A stretch of 5,610 bases of DNA from an uncultured Eubacterium sp. (GTDB lineage: Bacteria; Bacillota; Clostridia; Eubacteriales; Eubacteriaceae): positions 1 to 5,610 of the forward strand of contig CACZTE010000027.1 of the NCBI GenBank assembly GCA_902784045.1, in the 5' to 3' direction. Within the stretch, counting starts at the first letter, position 1, and each line of letters opens with the position of its first letter. Shown in pieces: positions 4,979 to 5,610 of the stretch. The notes beneath the pieces were generated by a model. The model worked only from the letters and a program-made list of their open reading frames with translations, searched no databases and was not told the DNA's origin. The position numbers were made by a program, and so were the translations under genes.

Positions 4979-5610
4979 ACAGCTTAAAACAGCTGCGTCT
5001 TCGCCTGACCCTCATTAACGCGGCGGTGTTAATCGGTCTGCTGGTGATGTACACGATTTTTCTGTTTGCCTTTCTCAACATCAATCAGGCTTCGGAGACG
5101 GGACGCGCCATGGAAGTCTCCTGCTCCCAAATTGCCGGCAACATGAGATATTTTGAATCCGGCGACAAATCCGGCGATGAATGGGACGATATCCGCGTCA
5201 ATATCAAAACCTTTATCGATGGCCTCAAATCCAACGATGAAGCCTATATCATTTGGAATGATCAATTCGCCGTGGCAGACAAAATGGAACAGAACCGCGT
5301 TGCCGAAGGCGAGCTTTCCAATATTGTCAGACGCTATTTTGCCGAAAGGCGAACCGGAGCGTGGATCACTGATTACCGTTATTCAAATCAAATCTCAAAA
5401 GTTTGCACCTATCCCGTCGTCAACAAAAACGGTGAGCTTCGCGTGGTGCAAATTGTCAAAAGCATGGACGAGGAATCCAATGCCGTCGATACGGTACTTC
5501 GTATGCTGGCGCTCATTGTGATTTTCGGGGGTATGCTCTCCGTGGGAATCGGCTATGTTTTGTCAGGCCATTCTTTAAAACCCGTCGAGGAGAGCATGGA
5601 GAGACAGCAG
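4975..5610 (+). CDS. Sensor histidine kinase, N-terminal part (cut by window end)
   Basis: The 212 codons present are open to the window edge. The ATG overlaps the regulator stop as ATGA, with AAGGA (4961-4965) nine bases upstream. A basic N-terminus (MNSLKQLRLR) leads into membrane segment 1 (about 12-34). An extracytoplasmic sensor region of about 140 residues follows (35-173), with Cys50 and Cys144, and then membrane segment 2 (about 174-196). After it comes SGHSLKPVEESMERQQ, the kind of linker that in many kinases of this class runs straight into the phospho-acceptor region, apparently with no or only a minimal HAMP domain. The catalytic part lies beyond the window, so kinase identity rests on the membrane topology, this linker and its position after an OmpR-type regulator. 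The sensed signal is unknown; the sensor region matches no domain I can name. Confidence 0.9.
   Translation, partial: MNSLKQLRLRLTLINAAVLIGLLVMYTIFLFAFLNINQASETGRAMEVSCSQIAGNMRYFESGDKSGDEWDDIRVNIKTFIDGLKSNDEAYIIWNDQFAVADKMEQNRVAEGELSNIVRRYFAERRTGAWITDYRYSNQISKVCTYPVVNKNGELRVVQIVKSMDEESNAVDTVLRMLALIVIFGGMLSVGIGYVLSGHSLKPVEESMERQQ

Overview
The window looks like a chromosomal segment of a low-to-moderate GC Gram-positive-type bacterium (Bacillota or a relative). The reasons are strong purine-rich Shine-Dalgarno sites, sigma-A-type TTGACA/TATAAT promoters with 17-18 base spacers, hairpin-plus-T terminators, a tRNA-Leu with encoded CCA, a PrsW-like membrane protein and an OmpR/histidine-kinase pair. 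No lineage can be assigned more finely from this sequence. All supported genes are on the + strand.

Layout. Bases 1-533 contain no convincing gene. They hold two diverged copies (about 1-164 and 218-364) of a structured repeat whose helices are kept by compensatory changes, followed by a promoter for the next gene. Bases 534-1262 encode a multi-pass PrsW-family membrane protein with apparent changes at two of the family's metal-site motifs. Bases 1263-1537 are non-coding and contain a strong promoter with an A/T-rich upstream element, a hairpin-plus-T-run only a few bases after its expected start site, and a second promoter reading directly into tRNA-Leu(UAG) at 1538-1622. A terminator-like structure follows the tRNA. 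Bases 1702-1998 are non-coding and hold two candidate promoters for the next operon.

The operon. From 1999 to the right edge three genes are packed tightly: a 767-residue protein of unknown function with an N-terminal Cys4 zinc-ribbon (DUF4428-like) and a possible PH/GRAM-like beta domain; an OmpR/PhoB-type response regulator starting one base after the upstream stop; and a sensor histidine kinase that overlaps the regulator by ATGA and is cut by the window end. The spacing argues that they are co-transcribed and partly translationally coupled, so the large protein may be a target, partner or modulator of the two-component system. That functional link is inference.

Most worth following up are the tandem structured RNA-like repeat, the short promoter-hairpin unit upstream of the tRNA, and the large zinc-ribbon protein tied to a two-component system.
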